From the NCBI GenBank assembly GCA_905235735.1, contig CAJOMU010000005.1:140438-204437 (forward strand): a stretch of 64,000 nt of DNA. The letters run 5' to 3'. Positions 50,753 through 60,763 of the stretch are shown here, in pieces. This DNA comes from an uncultured Synergistales bacterium (lineage in GTDB: Bacteria; Synergistota; Synergistia; Synergistales; Aminobacteriaceae). The stretch's first letter is position 1, and every line of letters begins with the position of its first letter. A program made the translations under genes and the position numbers. A model generated the notes under the pieces. That model did not search any database and was not told the origin of the DNA. It was given only the letters and a program-made list of their open reading frames with translations.

Positions 50753-53700
50753 ATGAGAGGCTTCATAAAATTTTGTATAACGCACCCGGTCTTTACCTGG
50801 TGCTCAGTTGTTGTATGGATACTGCTCGGCATCTCAAGCTATTTCACTCTTGGCGTTACTCTTTACCCGGACGTTGAGCTTCCCTTCATCTTGGTTCGCA
50901 CAACTTACACAGGAGCAGGCCCGAATGAAATCGAACAGTTAATCAGTAAGCCATTGGAAGACGCATTAGCTGACCTTGAGAACTTGAAATCCATAACTAC
51001 ATATTCAATCGAAGGAATCTCAATGGTAGCTGTCGAAATGGAATCAGGAACAAATCCTGACTTAGCACTTGTAGACGTGAACAACAAAGTGAAAGCCAAA
51101 GTTCCAGACTTACCAGATGATGCAGATGAACCTGTTTCAACTAAATTCGACATAAACGCACAGCCATTCCTGATTGTATCTTTCAGTTCGTCAATGCCGG
51201 AAAAGACTGCTAAGAAAATTATTGAGGACAGAATTCAGCCTGTAGTTGCACGTGTTGAAGGTGTAGGCCGCGTTGACGTAGCAGGAGGAAGAGACAGAGA
51301 GATTCACATAAACTTAGACCCTGCTGCACTGAGTGATTACGGGATAAACTATCTTCAAGTATGCAATGTCGTTGCTGCAAATAACGAGACTACCCCTTCA
51401 GGCTATATCTCTCAGAGGAAAGATGAAATTTCATTGAGGCTCATGGGTGAATTCAATGAAGTTGAACAGCTCGAAGATATTCTTATTCCGACCCCTAACG
51501 GTCAGCCGGTCAGATTGTCGATGCTGGGTGAAGTAGTTGACGGAGAAGAAGATCAGCGAAGTCTTGCACGTGCAGACGGAAAACCAGTTGTGCAATTAAG
51601 AATAAGCCCGCGTTCCAATGCAGATATTGTTGAAGCAGGAAGGATGATCAAGCGTCTTATGACACGAACAATGAGAGACTTTCCTGATTTCTCATATGAA
51701 TACACTTACGATGATACGGGCTTCGTTGAATCGGCAGTGAAGAATATCATACGAGATACCGCAGTAGGAATCGCATTAACGGCACTGGTCATATATCTCT
51801 TCTTGGGAAGATTATCGGCGACATTCATAGTTGCGTTCTCTATGCCCGTTGCATTTGCGGCTACGTTCGTTCCTCTTCAGATTCACGGATACACACTCAA
51901 CCTCATGAGCACACTGGGACTTGCCTTATCTATGGGTACGCTGGTAATGAACGCAATATTAATTATCCAGAATATATATCGATACAGGGATATGGGATAT
52001 GAGCCGTTTGAAGCGGCAGAAGAAGGCACAGTTGAAATTTCAGTATCGGTTCTTGCAGGTGTCTTAACGAACTTGGGAGTGTTCACACCAGTCGCATTGA
52101 TGTCTACAATTGCAGGTCAGTTCCTGAAACCTTATGCCGTTACGATAGTATATGCTACATGCTTTTCACTCTGGGTAACAATGGCAGTTACTCCATGTTT
52201 AGCTGCTCGTATCAAGAAACAGAAAGGTGATACAGCAGAGCTTCCTTTAATGGGAAAAATATTAACTGGCTGGTGGAACTGGATATTTGACGGCTTCAGA
52301 GATTTATTCTTCATCATTCTTCACCTCGCAATGAGATTCCCTATGCTGACATTAATCTTCACGATACTTGCGACATACGGTTCACTTCAGTTAGGAGGAT
52401 TCTTAGGGACGCAATTCACACCGACAACTGATGACGGAACAATACGAATCACACTGACGCTCGATAACAATTCATCGATATACAGGACATCTGATTTGAT
52501 TTATCAGGTTGAGGATTACGTCAACAAGATGCCAGAGAAGAAATATATCCGCAATGTAGTATCGACAGTGGCAGGTTCAATGAGGAGCAATTCAATCAGC
52601 GAAGCACGAATAGAATTGTACACGAATAATGATCCGAAGAGGCCATCGACACAGTACATTGCAGACAGAATAAGGCCGTTCCTGAATACTATTCCAGGAA
52701 TAGAGATTTCAATCGCAGCTACGCGTTCAGGATTCGGAAATCCAATCGAGATTGAGGTTAAAGGCGAGGACTTGAACGTTCTGTACAATGTAGCGGAGGA
52801 AATACGCTCAAGAGGCAGAAGAGTTCCGGGAGTGAGAGACCTCAAAATAGAAATGGAAATGGGAAAACCTGAGCTTGAAGTTTCACCGATACGCTGGAGA
52901 CTTTCACCTCTCGGAATAAATATCTCTGACCTTGCATTAATCGTTAGAGGCTACCTGATTGGACGTGATGCAGGAAAGTTCAGACAGGGCGGTTACGAGT
53001 ATGACATCAAGGCAAGAATTGCACGTGAGAAAGCAAGCGACATCTTCAATGCACATGAACTCCCAATCATGACATCTTACGGTCTCGTTCCGCTTGATGA
53101 GATGAGCGATATACATTGGGGAGATGCTCCGACTGAAATACGCCGTGTTGAACGTCAGCGTGCAGTGGTCATTACCGGCAATGTCCGATACATAACATCA
53201 GGTGAAGGGAATGCGAGAATGCGTGAGGTTGTGAACAGCATGACACTTCCCGAAGGAGTGAGCATAAATTTCGGCGGTGAACAGGAAGACATGTCAGAGA
53301 ACTTCACGGAACTGATTAGAACGCTTGTTATTGCGGTTGTGGTTACATATCTTGTAGTAGCGGCAATACTTGAATCATGGATGTACAGCGTAATAATTCT
53401 TGCGACTGTTCCAATGGCAATGATAGGGGTTATACCTGCAATGTTAATTTCAGAAGTGAACATCTCAATCTTCGCTATGATTGGAATGATAATGCTCGTT
53501 GGAATGGTCGTGAATAACGCGATTGTCGTTATAGATTACGCAGAAGTCTTGAGGCTTAAAGGCAAACACCCTTATGAGGCAGTTGAAGAGGCGTGTCATG
53601 TTCGATTCAAATCGCTCTTAATGGCAGTCGTTACGTCAGTCGTTTCACTTGTACCTTTGCTGTCTACAGGTCGAGGCTCAGAGATGAAGAGACCGATAGC

Positions 53701-53875
53701 AGTTGTAGCAATCGGAGGATTAATCGCAGGAGGAATGCTTGCAATGCTGTCTATTCCTGCGGCATATAAAGTTCTATGGAGGATTCGATTGTTCTGGGCA
53801 CGCATAAGAGGACGTGAATACGAAGACATGAGCAATTCAGATGACGAATACGAAGATGATGATGAAGACGAATAG
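50753..53875 (+). CDS. RND efflux permease with altered proton-relay residues
   Basis: A 1040-residue HAE1/AcrB-family permease with twelve helices and two large periplasmic loops; YPDVELPFILVRTTYTGAGP and KNIIRDTAVGIALTALVIYL are typical. In helix 4, where AcrB has Asp407-Asp408 (GLLVDDAI), this protein has Met399-Asn400 (GTLVMNAI). The Glu in the same helix is Gln, and the Lys940 position in helix 10 is Asn921 (GMVVNNAI). So the acidic pair that carries protons is missing. The C-terminus is highly acidic (DDEYEDDDEDE). It may be a non-transporting partner, use another coupling route, or be inactive. Confidence 0.88.
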   Translation: MRGFIKFCITHPVFTWCSVVVWILLGISSYFTLGVTLYPDVELPFILVRTTYTGAGPNEIEQLISKPLEDALADLENLKSITTYSIEGISMVAVEMESGTNPDLALVDVNNKVKAKVPDLPDDADEPVSTKFDINAQPFLIVSFSSSMPEKTAKKIIEDRIQPVVARVEGVGRVDVAGGRDREIHINLDPAALSDYGINYLQVCNVVAANNETTPSGYISQRKDEISLRLMGEFNEVEQLEDILIPTPNGQPVRLSMLGEVVDGEEDQRSLARADGKPVVQLRISPRSNADIVEAGRMIKRLMTRTMRDFPDFSYEYTYDDTGFVESAVKNIIRDTAVGIALTALVIYLFLGRLSATFIVAFSMPVAFAATFVPLQIHGYTLNLMSTLGLALSMGTLVMNAILIIQNIYRYRDMGYEPFEAAEEGTVEISVSVLAGVLTNLGVFTPVALMSTIAGQFLKPYAVTIVYATCFSLWVTMAVTPCLAARIKKQKGDTAELPLMGKILTGWWNWIFDGFRDLFFIILHLAMRFPMLTLIFTILATYGSLQLGGFLGTQFTPTTDDGTIRITLTLDNNSSIYRTSDLIYQVEDYVNKMPEKKYIRNVVSTVAGSMRSNSISEARIELYTNNDPKRPSTQYIADRIRPFLNTIPGIEISIAATRSGFGNPIEIEVKGEDLNVLYNVAEEIRSRGRRVPGVRDLKIEMEMGKPELEVSPIRWRLSPLGINISDLALIVRGYLIGRDAGKFRQGGYEYDIKARIAREKASDIFNAHELPIMTSYGLVPLDEMSDIHWGDAPTEIRRVERQRAVVITGNVRYITSGEGNARMREVVNSMTLPEGVSINFGGEQEDMSENFTELIRTLVIAVVVTYLVVAAILESWMYSVIILATVPMAMIGVIPAMLISEVNISIFAMIGMIMLVGMVVNNAIVVIDYAEVLRLKGKHPYEAVEEACHVRFKSLLMAVVTSVVSLVPLLSTGRGSEMKRPIAVVAIGGLIAGGMLAMLSIPAAYKVLWRIRLFWARIRGREYEDMSNSDDEYEDDDEDE

Positions 53876-54707
53876 CCCCGTTCAAATTGGGACGCTGGCA
53901 CTTGAGGCAATGTTAGTTGAAGTGTCAGTAACTCCCAAGCCGGGACTAGTTGACCGAAACAATTCAGGAGCTCATAGAGATATGGGCTTCTTTACTTTTT
54001 TAAGGAGTGCTGCAAGTCTGCGTTCATGCTTTGAGGAATTTGCAGAGGCAGGCCAAGTAGGCGGCATGAAGAACTTTTCACCAGACGAAATTTTTCCATA
54101 CATTCGCAAGATAGGAATTAAAGCAGAGCATATTATGTTCAATACAACAGGAGGTATTAACACTCACAAAGGCGAGATATTCTCATTAGGTGTACTCAGT
54201 GCATCAGCAGGTTATCTCGCAGGCATGAATCAAGATGTGAATCCCGAAGACGTAATGAAGATTGCAGGAGATATGTGCAAGGGATTATGTGAACGTGATT
54301 TCGGAGAAGCCAGAAACAAACCGTCAGGACATCTCACGAAAGGTGAACGCATATATCTTGAGCATGGGATAACAGGTATTCGAGGAGAAGCAGAGGCAGG
54401 TTATCCTGTAGTGCGTGATCATGGTCTGCCTGCACTGAGGAAATATCTTACTGAAGGTTTATGTCTGAATGATGCGCTTGTGATGACGCTGATTCATATT
54501 ATGTCCGTGAATGATGATACGAATGTTATTGCGCGTCATGGCCTGAATGTATGCGGGGAGGTCAAAGAGAGGTCGAATGATATTATCGTGAATCACAGAG
54601 GCATTGATGATGTGCGTAAACTTGATGATGAATTCATTCGGCGGAACATAAGCCCGAGCGGAAGTGCTGACCTCTTAGCTGTAACATATTTTCTCTGTAC
54701 GCTTTGA
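53841..54707 (+). CDS. citG: CitG-family triphosphoribosyl-dephospho-CoA synthase
   Basis: A 288-residue CitG/MdcB-family protein. Signatures: LEAMLVEVSVTPKPGLVDR, NNSGAHRDMGFFTFLRSA, MFNTTGGINTHKGEIFSLGV and VNDDTNVIARHG. Such enzymes make the prosthetic group precursor of citrate lyase or malonate decarboxylase from dephospho-CoA and ATP. No citrate lyase genes (citC, citD, citE, citF) lie in this window. It overlaps the acidic tail of the RND permease by up to 35 bases; ATGs at 53841, 53856, 53859 and 53862 are all possible starts. It ends before a convergent terminator. Confidence 0.88.
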   Translation: MTNTKMMMKTNSPVQIGTLALEAMLVEVSVTPKPGLVDRNNSGAHRDMGFFTFLRSAASLRSCFEEFAEAGQVGGMKNFSPDEIFPYIRKIGIKAEHIMFNTTGGINTHKGEIFSLGVLSASAGYLAGMNQDVNPEDVMKIAGDMCKGLCERDFGEARNKPSGHLTKGERIYLEHGITGIRGEAEAGYPVVRDHGLPALRKYLTEGLCLNDALVMTLIHIMSVNDDTNVIARHGLNVCGEVKERSNDIIVNHRGIDDVRKLDDEFIRRNISPSGSADLLAVTYFLCTL

Positions 54708-54735
54708 TTCTCATAGTGAAAGCTATAAATTTAAG

Positions 54736-54764
54736 CCTCCTGTGATAATTGCAGGAGGTCATTT
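54736..54764. terminator. Terminator after citG
   Basis: CCTCCTG (54736-54742) pairs with CAGGAGG (54752-54758), then TCATTTT. It separates citG from the convergent membrane protein gene. Confidence 0.75.
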
Positions 54765-54775
54765 TGTGAAAAGAA

Positions 54776-56293
54776 TTATTTCGCAAGGTATCTGAAGAAA
54801 ACAGTATCCCTATAATTGCTGACAGAAATATATTGTCCGTACTTTCCCATATTCTTTGTGTCATCAGGCGTAACATATCCGATGCTATACAGCTCTTCAT
54901 GATGAAGTTTATCCAGATAGCGCGTGAATTGCTGCGGAAGAACTCCGAAGCTGTTCATGAGATTCAAAGCTGTATATCCCGTGCTCCTGTTGATTTCATT
55001 CATGGCAGTCCATGCACCTATAATCATCATGAAGGCAAGAATTTTCTTCCGAAAAACTCTGTTATCTTCATCAAGGAGAAAACGAATCAAAAACGTCATC
55101 AAAATGAACAATGCAGGAATGGAAGCACGCATAATGAAATCTCCTGAAATGAATTCATACAACGGAATCAGAGTAAGTACCAGTAACACAACAACAGAAA
55201 AATCATACTTAAAGATAGATTTTCCCATTGCAATGAAATATATCCCGAAATCAAGAAGGATAAACAGCAGGTAAGCAATCAGATATTTAGCATTAACTAT
55301 CTTCCAGTGTGAAGATGACATCCTTGAAGCTGATCCTCCCATACTTGTGAGATAAAATGCCCCGTAGATTACAAGCATACACAGAGGGAGCAGAATATTC
55401 TGAAGTGAAAAGATACTGCGGAAAGTTCTGTTACGCGTTAATGATGCAGTAAGTGCTATAGGTATGATGCCTATTGCAGCCCATGGAGAATATGCGAATG
55501 CCAGAGAAGAGAGTGATAAATGATTCCTGCTTTCGCGAAGCTGAATCAAGAGACTTGTGATGAGCCATACAGGTATGGACTGATTGAATACCCAATATAG
55601 CTGAACAGTGTTTGAAGAGTATGAAAATATCTGAGGCCAGACTTCAATATGACCGAACAGAAGCATCTCATGAAATTTCAAGGCAGGACTCATGTATGCA
55701 GAGTGATATATCATGCTGTAGACACAGTGAATCAGATAGCCCACGACATCAAGACCGCTGAAAAATATAATAGCCAACGGAACGATAAAAGATGTCCTCC
55801 GAAAGTGTCTGCATACATTATATGCTGTGAGACAAACACCTAGTGAAGCCCAGAGATATAAGCATACGTTCTGACCGTGAAGAGTTAGTGAGAAAATTTT
55901 TGAGACGAATGCAGGAAACAGCCAGAATGTGAAATAATATGACAAAGCTCCAGTGTGCTCATATATCACAGGCCATTCATAATCACAAAGATCGTGATAA
56001 ATAGGATTTCTTGCGACAAAATCATAGTTTTGATAACCGAATCCTCCAATGCCGGATAATAATACCCATGTACACAAGCATATAATCATGAACAGCCAGA
56101 ATTTTGCAGAATTACATGTTATCCCGAAATAATTTCTGCGAAGTTCTCTGTATACACTGAACACGAATAACAAAATAGCCAGTGAAGCAGGAACAGCCAC
56201 ATAAACATTAAGCCAGCCATAGAAGAAAATGACAACTGGAATGGAGACATAAAGAACGGAACATGCGGTTAATATTGCATCAGCCAACATCAA
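54776..56293 (-). CDS. Polytopic membrane protein, GT-C glycosyltransferase-like
   Basis: A 505-residue protein with around twelve membrane helices and no recognised domain by sequence alone. The first large loop after helices 2-4 (NYDFVARNPIYHDLCDYEWP, about 108-127) is acidic and aromatic, the place where GT-C enzymes carry their catalytic Asp. The C-terminal region after about residue 440 is soluble (LDKLHHEELYSIGYVTPDDT) and probably periplasmic. Related proteins often transfer sugars from lipid carriers to glycans or proteins. The gene is alone on the minus strand between two terminators. The assignment is by topology only. Confidence 0.5.
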   Translation of the reverse strand: MMLADAILTACSVLYVSIPVVIFFYGWLNVYVAVPASLAILLFVFSVYRELRRNYFGITCNSAKFWLFMIICLCTWVLLSGIGGFGYQNYDFVARNPIYHDLCDYEWPVIYEHTGALSYYFTFWLFPAFVSKIFSLTLHGQNVCLYLWASLGVCLTAYNVCRHFRRTSFIVPLAIIFFSGLDVVGYLIHCVYSMIYHSAYMSPALKFHEMLLFGHIEVWPQIFSYSSNTVQLYWVFNQSIPVWLITSLLIQLRESRNHLSLSSLAFAYSPWAAIGIIPIALTASLTRNRTFRSIFSLQNILLPLCMLVIYGAFYLTSMGGSASRMSSSHWKIVNAKYLIAYLLFILLDFGIYFIAMGKSIFKYDFSVVVLLVLTLIPLYEFISGDFIMRASIPALFILMTFLIRFLLDEDNRVFRKKILAFMMIIGAWTAMNEINRSTGYTALNLMNSFGVLPQQFTRYLDKLHHEELYSIGYVTPDDTKNMGKYGQYISVSNYRDTVFFRYLAK

Positions 56294-56303
56294 AACCTCC
56301 CAT

Positions 56304-56341
56304 AAAAAAATTTTACCCCTCGCCGTATCACAGACAAGGGG
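56304..56341 (-). terminator. Terminator of aspS
   Basis: On the minus strand CCCCTTGTC (56341-56333) pairs with GGCGAGGGG (56324-56316), G-T pairs included, then AT-rich sequence ending in seven T. Confidence 0.75.
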
Positions 56342-56358
56342 ATTTATATTTCAATCTC

Positions 56359-58161
56359 TTATTCTTCGTCCTTCACTACCTGTATCGCAAGTTCATCTAA
56401 TCTCGCCTGTTCAACTTCATCAGGTGCTCCTGACATCAAGCACTGTGCTTTCTGTGTCTTCGGGAAGGCCATGACATCACGAATCGAATTCCCATCACAC
56501 AGCAGCATAACGAGTCTATCAACTCCGAGTGCTAACCCTCCGTGAGGCGGCGTTCCATATGATAATGCATCAAGGAAGAAACCGAATCTCCTCTTTGCAT
56601 CTTCAGGCGTAATCCCCAAACACTTGAACAGTCTCGCCTGTACATCAGGGTCATGTATCCTGATTGATCCTCCGCCTACTTCATTGCCATTCAGCACACA
56701 GTCATATGCCCGTGCTAATGCGTGTTCAGGATCTTCATCGAACGGTGTATCATTGTCGAGTGCAGGTGATGTGAACGGGTGATGCATTGCTTCCCATCGC
56801 TTTTCTTCCGCGCTCCATTCGAACAATGGGAATTCCGTTACCCATAAGAATTTCCAGTTGTCCGGCGAATTGTCGAACAGATCAGAACGTGCACGTCCTA
56901 ATTCAAGTCTCAATGTTCCCAGAATCTCACATGCCTTCTGTCGTGATTCATTTGCTACGATGAATAACGCATCATCAGGCTGCATTACTCCAAGTTCACG
57001 TACCTTGTCTACTTCTTCGGGCTTCAGGAATTTTATCAGCGGGCCTTTAAGTCCGCCGTCCTTATACAGGAAGTTCGCAAGTCCTGATGTTCCGAGTTTT
57101 ATTGCGTGTGCTTCGAGATCCATAATCTCCTTTCGGGACATGGCCGCTCCACCTGGCAATCTCAATCCTCGAACTACTCCGCCTGCCTCAAGAATCTTCC
57201 TGAATGGTTCAAAACCCGAATTCCTGAATGCATCAGCTAAATCACAAAGCTCAAGTTTTACACGCAGGTCTGGCTTATCACTTCCGTATCTGTCCATCGC
57301 TTCCCAGTATGGCATTCTGATAAACGGTGTCGGAATGTCAACGCCGCGAATCTCCTTGAATAACCCCTTCATATAGCCCTCAATGAGATTCATAATGTCG
57401 TCCTCAACAATGTAACTCATCTCTATATCTACCTGCGTGAATTCTGGCTGACGATCTGCACGTAAATCTTCGTCCCTGAAACATCGTGCAATCTGGTAGT
57501 ACTTATCGAAACCTGAAATCATAAGTATCTGCTTGAAGAGCTGAGGTGATTGCGGAAGTGCATAGAAGCATCCCTGATTCACTCTTGAAGGAACAAGATA
57601 GTCGCGTGCACCTTCAGGAGTTGCCTTCGTGAGCATGGGTGTTTCAAGTTCAACGAATTCACGTTCATTCAGATAATTCCTCGTGAATGCATTAATCTTC
57701 GCTCTCGTTCGTAAATTCTTCTGCATCTTCTCGCGTCTCATATCAAGATAACGGTACTTCAGGCGTAAATTCTCATCTACACTGTCAGTCTCATCACCAA
57801 TCATGAACGGAGGATGTTTAGCCTTCGAGAGAATCAGAAAATCACTCGCTACTATCTCAATGTTTCCTGTTTTAAGTTCTGGGTTCTCTGTTCCTTCAGG
57901 ACGTATTCGCATTCTTCCTTTCACGGCTATGCAATACTCATTGCGCAATGTCGCCGCAAGATTGTGAATCTCTCCTGCTTCAGGGTTGAAGACAATCTGA
58001 ATCGGGCCTGTCCAATCCCATACTTCAATGAATATTATTCCGCCTAAATCTCGTCTTGCACGTACCCAGCCATTTGCCCGGACTTCATGACCCGCATCTG
58101 ATTCATCAAAACGTCCGCATAATTTCGTTCTCTGCCAGTCATGATTAAATATTTCTGCCAT
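56359..58161 (-). CDS. aspS: Aspartyl-tRNA synthetase
   Basis: A 600-residue bacterial-type AspRS. The anticodon-binding OB fold is N-terminal ([20 protein letters not shown]). The class II catalytic core has [20 protein letters not shown], the motif 2 region [20 protein letters not shown], the bacterial GAD insertion (about 300-410) and motif 3 [13 protein letters not shown]. It charges tRNA-Asp; whether it also charges tRNA-Asn (non-discriminating form) cannot be told here. It lies 49 bases downstream of the AIR synthase-like gene, possibly in the same transcript. Confidence 0.96.
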   Translation of the reverse strand: MAEIFNHDWQRTKLCGRFDESDAGHEVRANGWVRARRDLGGIIFIEVWDWTGPIQIVFNPEAGEIHNLAATLRNEYCIAVKGRMRIRPEGTENPELKTGNIEIVASDFLILSKAKHPPFMIGDETDSVDENLRLKYRYLDMRREKMQKNLRTRAKINAFTRNYLNEREFVELETPMLTKATPEGARDYLVPSRVNQGCFYALPQSPQLFKQILMISGFDKYYQIARCFRDEDLRADRQPEFTQVDIEMSYIVEDDIMNLIEGYMKGLFKEIRGVDIPTPFIRMPYWEAMDRYGSDKPDLRVKLELCDLADAFRNSGFEPFRKILEAGGVVRGLRLPGGAAMSRKEIMDLEAHAIKLGTSGLANFLYKDGGLKGPLIKFLKPEEVDKVRELGVMQPDDALFIVANESRQKACEILGTLRLELGRARSDLFDNSPDNWKFLWVTEFPLFEWSAEEKRWEAMHHPFTSPALDNDTPFDEDPEHALARAYDCVLNGNEVGGGSIRIHDPDVQARLFKCLGITPEDAKRRFGFFLDALSYGTPPHGGLALGVDRLVMLLCDGNSIRDVMAFPKTQKAQCLMSGAPDEVEQARLDELAIQVVKDEE

Positions 58162-58210
58162 ATATAACTTACACGTTCCCTTCGTTTGGTTTGCTCTTAA
58201 TGCCCGTATA

Positions 58211-59158
58211 TTATAATGCTAAAATTTTCCATAGTTCTTCATGTGTGTTCAGCATGTTTTCTTTTCCTCTCACAAACTTTCCCGCTATACATGAATCTAT
58301 TCCCTCATTGTGCAGTTTATCTTGTGCCTCGCTGATTCGTTCAGGAGGAATCACGGCGATTAACATTCCAGATGAGATTAAGTTCATGGGATTGAAGTGC
58401 AATCTCTCTGACGCTTTTCGTGTCAGTTCTGAAACAGGCAGTTCATCATCATATATCTCTATTCCAATTCCGCAGCCCTTCGAGGTCTCATATAATGCAC
58501 CGTTCAAACCTCCTTCTGTAGGGTCATGCATGTAGTGCGAATACTCCCGCAGAATTCTTGCTGGCCTCACTACTGATAAATCATTCTTCCATGAACGAAT
58601 CAGATTCATCTCATCACTCGTGAAAATGTCAGTGAACAAATCAGGTCTATCATCTGCGATTATGCTCATGCCCTCAAGTCCTGCATGGCCTGTCAGTAAG
58701 ATAAAATCTCCCTCCTGAATTCTCTTCGTACTCAGCTCATATCGTGTCATTCCAAGCATTGTGGCAGATAAAACCGGCTGTTCATATCTGTCCGTGAGTT
58801 CCGTATGTCCTCCTGCAACCGCAATGTTGAGTTCTCTGCATGTCTCGTGAATCTCATTCATAATCTCTGCTACATATTTCACTCCGAGCTTATCGGGAAC
58901 TATCAGCGTTACGATTATCCACGAAGGATCTGCACCTTTGCACGCAATATCATTCGCGTTTATGTGAACCAGAAGACGGCCTGCGTTCTTTCCCGCACCA
59001 GTAACAGGATCAGATGCGGCAACAAGAATACCTTCAGGAACTCTAATCAGTGCGGCATCTTCACCAAGTCCTCCGCCTACAATCAAATCATCTCTCATTG
59101 CTCCCGTGAAAGTCAACACTTTATCTCTCAATACATCAGGTTCTAATTTACCTGGCAT
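58211..59158 (-). CDS. AIR synthase (PurM/HypE/ThiL superfamily) related protein
   Basis: A 315-residue two-domain protein of the PurM superfamily. [20 protein letters not shown] (about 29-48) is the metal/ATP-binding start; [20 protein letters not shown] and [13 protein letters not shown] are the conserved blocks, and [14 protein letters not shown] is close to that in HypE. The Cys-terminated tail essential for HypE is missing (it ends LWKILAL), so it is not a hydrogenase HypE. It may make or use an ATP-activated small molecule, but none is known. It starts two bases after the stop of the binding-protein gene. Confidence 0.8.
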   Translation of the reverse strand: MPGKLEPDVLRDKVLTFTGAMRDDLIVGGGLGEDAALIRVPEGILVAASDPVTGAGKNAGRLLVHINANDIACKGADPSWIIVTLIVPDKLGVKYVAEIMNEIHETCRELNIAVAGGHTELTDRYEQPVLSATMLGMTRYELSTKRIQEGDFILLTGHAGLEGMSIIADDRPDLFTDIFTSDEMNLIRSWKNDLSVVRPARILREYSHYMHDPTEGGLNGALYETSKGCGIGIEIYDDELPVSELTRKASERLHFNPMNLISSGMLIAVIPPERISEAQDKLHNEGIDSCIAGKFVRGKENMLNTHEELWKILAL

Positions 59159-59159
59159 T

Positions 59160-59990
59160 CTAATCCCCCCAGAATATTTTTATCAGTTCATTTCCGCCCT
59201 TCTCAAGCCCAATCAATGACGGTCTGCTCAAATACTTTTCAGGTATCTCATACACTCTCACGTTCTTTAATGCGTTTGACCATTCCCGCGATTTGAATTC
59301 AAGAATACCTGAATGATTCATTGCGCCTGTCTGAATGATATATACGTCAATGCTTTCATGATTCTTCAGTACGTTCTCAACTCCGAATGATGCGATTGCA
59401 CTTCCATATCGTAATGGCTTAGCGTCGAATGCAATATTGATACCTCCGGCCAGTTCGATTAGTTTTGCAGCCCATGATGACGGTGAACACGTATGAATCT
59501 CTCTCGATGTTGCCTCAAGGAATACATGAGGTTTATGTTCATGATGTGCACGTGAAGATATGTCTGCAATTATTGCATTGAGTTTCGTGATTGCGGATTC
59601 AGAATCGAGATTCAGTTCAGCGGCTAAAGTCTTCAGGTATTCGGGAAAATCATACCAGTTCGGAGGGTCTAACGATATGACTTTTACACCTGAACGTCTC
59701 AGTACATCATATAGATTCGGATTCAATCTCTCTGCGAAACTTCGTGTTATTACAACATCAGGTTGAAGTGATAATATTCGTTCTGCTCCTGTCCTGAGAG
59801 ATATACGCGGGAGTTCAGGCAGTAAATCATCATCATCATTCTCAGATAAAGCAACTAACATATCTCCTCCTCCAAGTGCATAGATGTTATCAGAGTGTCC
59901 AGGATACATAGAGATTATGCGTTCAGGTTCAGCAGATGAATTCCCTGCGAACAGGAACACAAATAACATTATTCCGGCAATGCGTGCCAC
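59160..59990 (-). CDS. ABC transporter metal-chelate binding protein (BtuF/FecB-like)
   Basis: A 276-residue exported protein of the helical-backbone metal receptor family. A signal peptide (MARIAGIMLFVFLFAGNSS, cut near AEP) is followed by ERIISMYPGHSDNIYALGGG and AERILSLQPDVVITRSFA, as in BtuF and FhuD relatives, with the long connecting helix near 120-145. The ligand is probably cobalamin, haem or a siderophore; nothing in the sequence decides. Its start overlaps the end of the ATPase gene by 22 bases. The permease expected in this operon is missing from the window. Confidence 0.85.
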   Translation of the reverse strand: MARIAGIMLFVFLFAGNSSAEPERIISMYPGHSDNIYALGGGDMLVALSENDDDDLLPELPRISLRTGAERILSLQPDVVITRSFAERLNPNLYDVLRRSGVKVISLDPPNWYDFPEYLKTLAAELNLDSESAITKLNAIIADISSRAHHEHKPHVFLEATSREIHTCSPSSWAAKLIELAGGINIAFDAKPLRYGSAIASFGVENVLKNHESIDVYIIQTGAMNHSGILEFKSREWSNALKNVRVYEIPEKYLSRPSLIGLEKGGNELIKIFWGD

Positions 59991-60748
59991 ATTAAACCAT
60001 TCCCTTCATTATCATAGTATGCTTTGAATCTTACGCCGTAAAGCTCATAAAGTATTTCTTCATTGAGTTCATGAATATCACCGTGAGAGATTAAACTTCC
60101 TTCCTTCAGTGCAATATAGTAATCCGAATATGCACGTGAGATATTAACATCATGTACTGACGCAATGATACTTTTTCCATTATCTGCAAGTTCACGCAGA
60201 ATCGAATACACCTTTGCAGATTTATCAGGGTCTAATGAGTTCGCAGGTTCATCGAGAAGCATAATACCTGTGTCCTGAGCAAGACCGCACGCAATTAATG
60301 CAAGCTGACGTTCACCGTCTGACAGCGTCATTATGTTGCGTTCGAGGAGATGATGAATTCCGATTAGACTAGCAGAACGAGATATTATGTTCGTGTCTTC
60401 AGGTGTAAGTCGTGAGAATAGATTCATGAATGGCATTCTACCCATTGAGATTATTTCCTTGACTCTGAAAGGATATGACGGATTGAATGTTCTTCCTGAC
60501 ATTACGAAACTCAATGAACGTGCAAAATTCTTCCGTGATATATCTCTCACTTCATGGCCATGTAACATAACACTTCCCGAATAGCCCTTGAGACCAGCGA
60601 GAACACGAAGTAACGTAGTCTTGCCTGAACCATTCGGGCCGATTAACGAGACGAGACACCCTGAAGGAATATTGAGAGACATATTCTGAAGGATAATCTT
60701 ATTCCCGTAAGATGAGCATAAATTTTTGATGTCGTATAATTTTTCCAC
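59969..60748 (-). CDS. ABC transporter ATP-binding protein (FecE/BtuD-like)
   Basis: A 259-residue ATPase. Walker A is GPNGSGKTTLLRVLAG, signature TLSDGERQLALIACGLAQDT (LSDGE for LSGGE), Walker B IMLLDEPANSLDP and switch His in IIASVHDVNISR. The type matches iron-siderophore, haem or cobalamin importers. The best start is GTG at 60748 with no obvious ribosome-binding site; it lies 15 bases from the divergent peptidase start. The operon continues into the binding protein and AIR synthase-like gene, but there is no FecCD/BtuC permease. Confidence 0.85.
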   Translation of the reverse strand: MEKLYDIKNLCSSYGNKIILQNMSLNIPSGCLVSLIGPNGSGKTTLLRVLAGLKGYSGSVMLHGHEVRDISRKNFARSLSFVMSGRTFNPSYPFRVKEIISMGRMPFMNLFSRLTPEDTNIISRSASLIGIHHLLERNIMTLSDGERQLALIACGLAQDTGIMLLDEPANSLDPDKSAKVYSILRELADNGKSIIASVHDVNISRAYSDYYIALKEGSLISHGDIHELNEEILYELYGVRFKAYYDNEGNGLMWHALPE

Positions 60749-60763
60749 GAGGTGAAATTATAC

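Noticed and set aside
58211..59158. Hydrogenase maturation protein HypE
   Set aside because: The C-terminal cysteine needed for carbamoyl transfer is missing and no other hyp gene is near.
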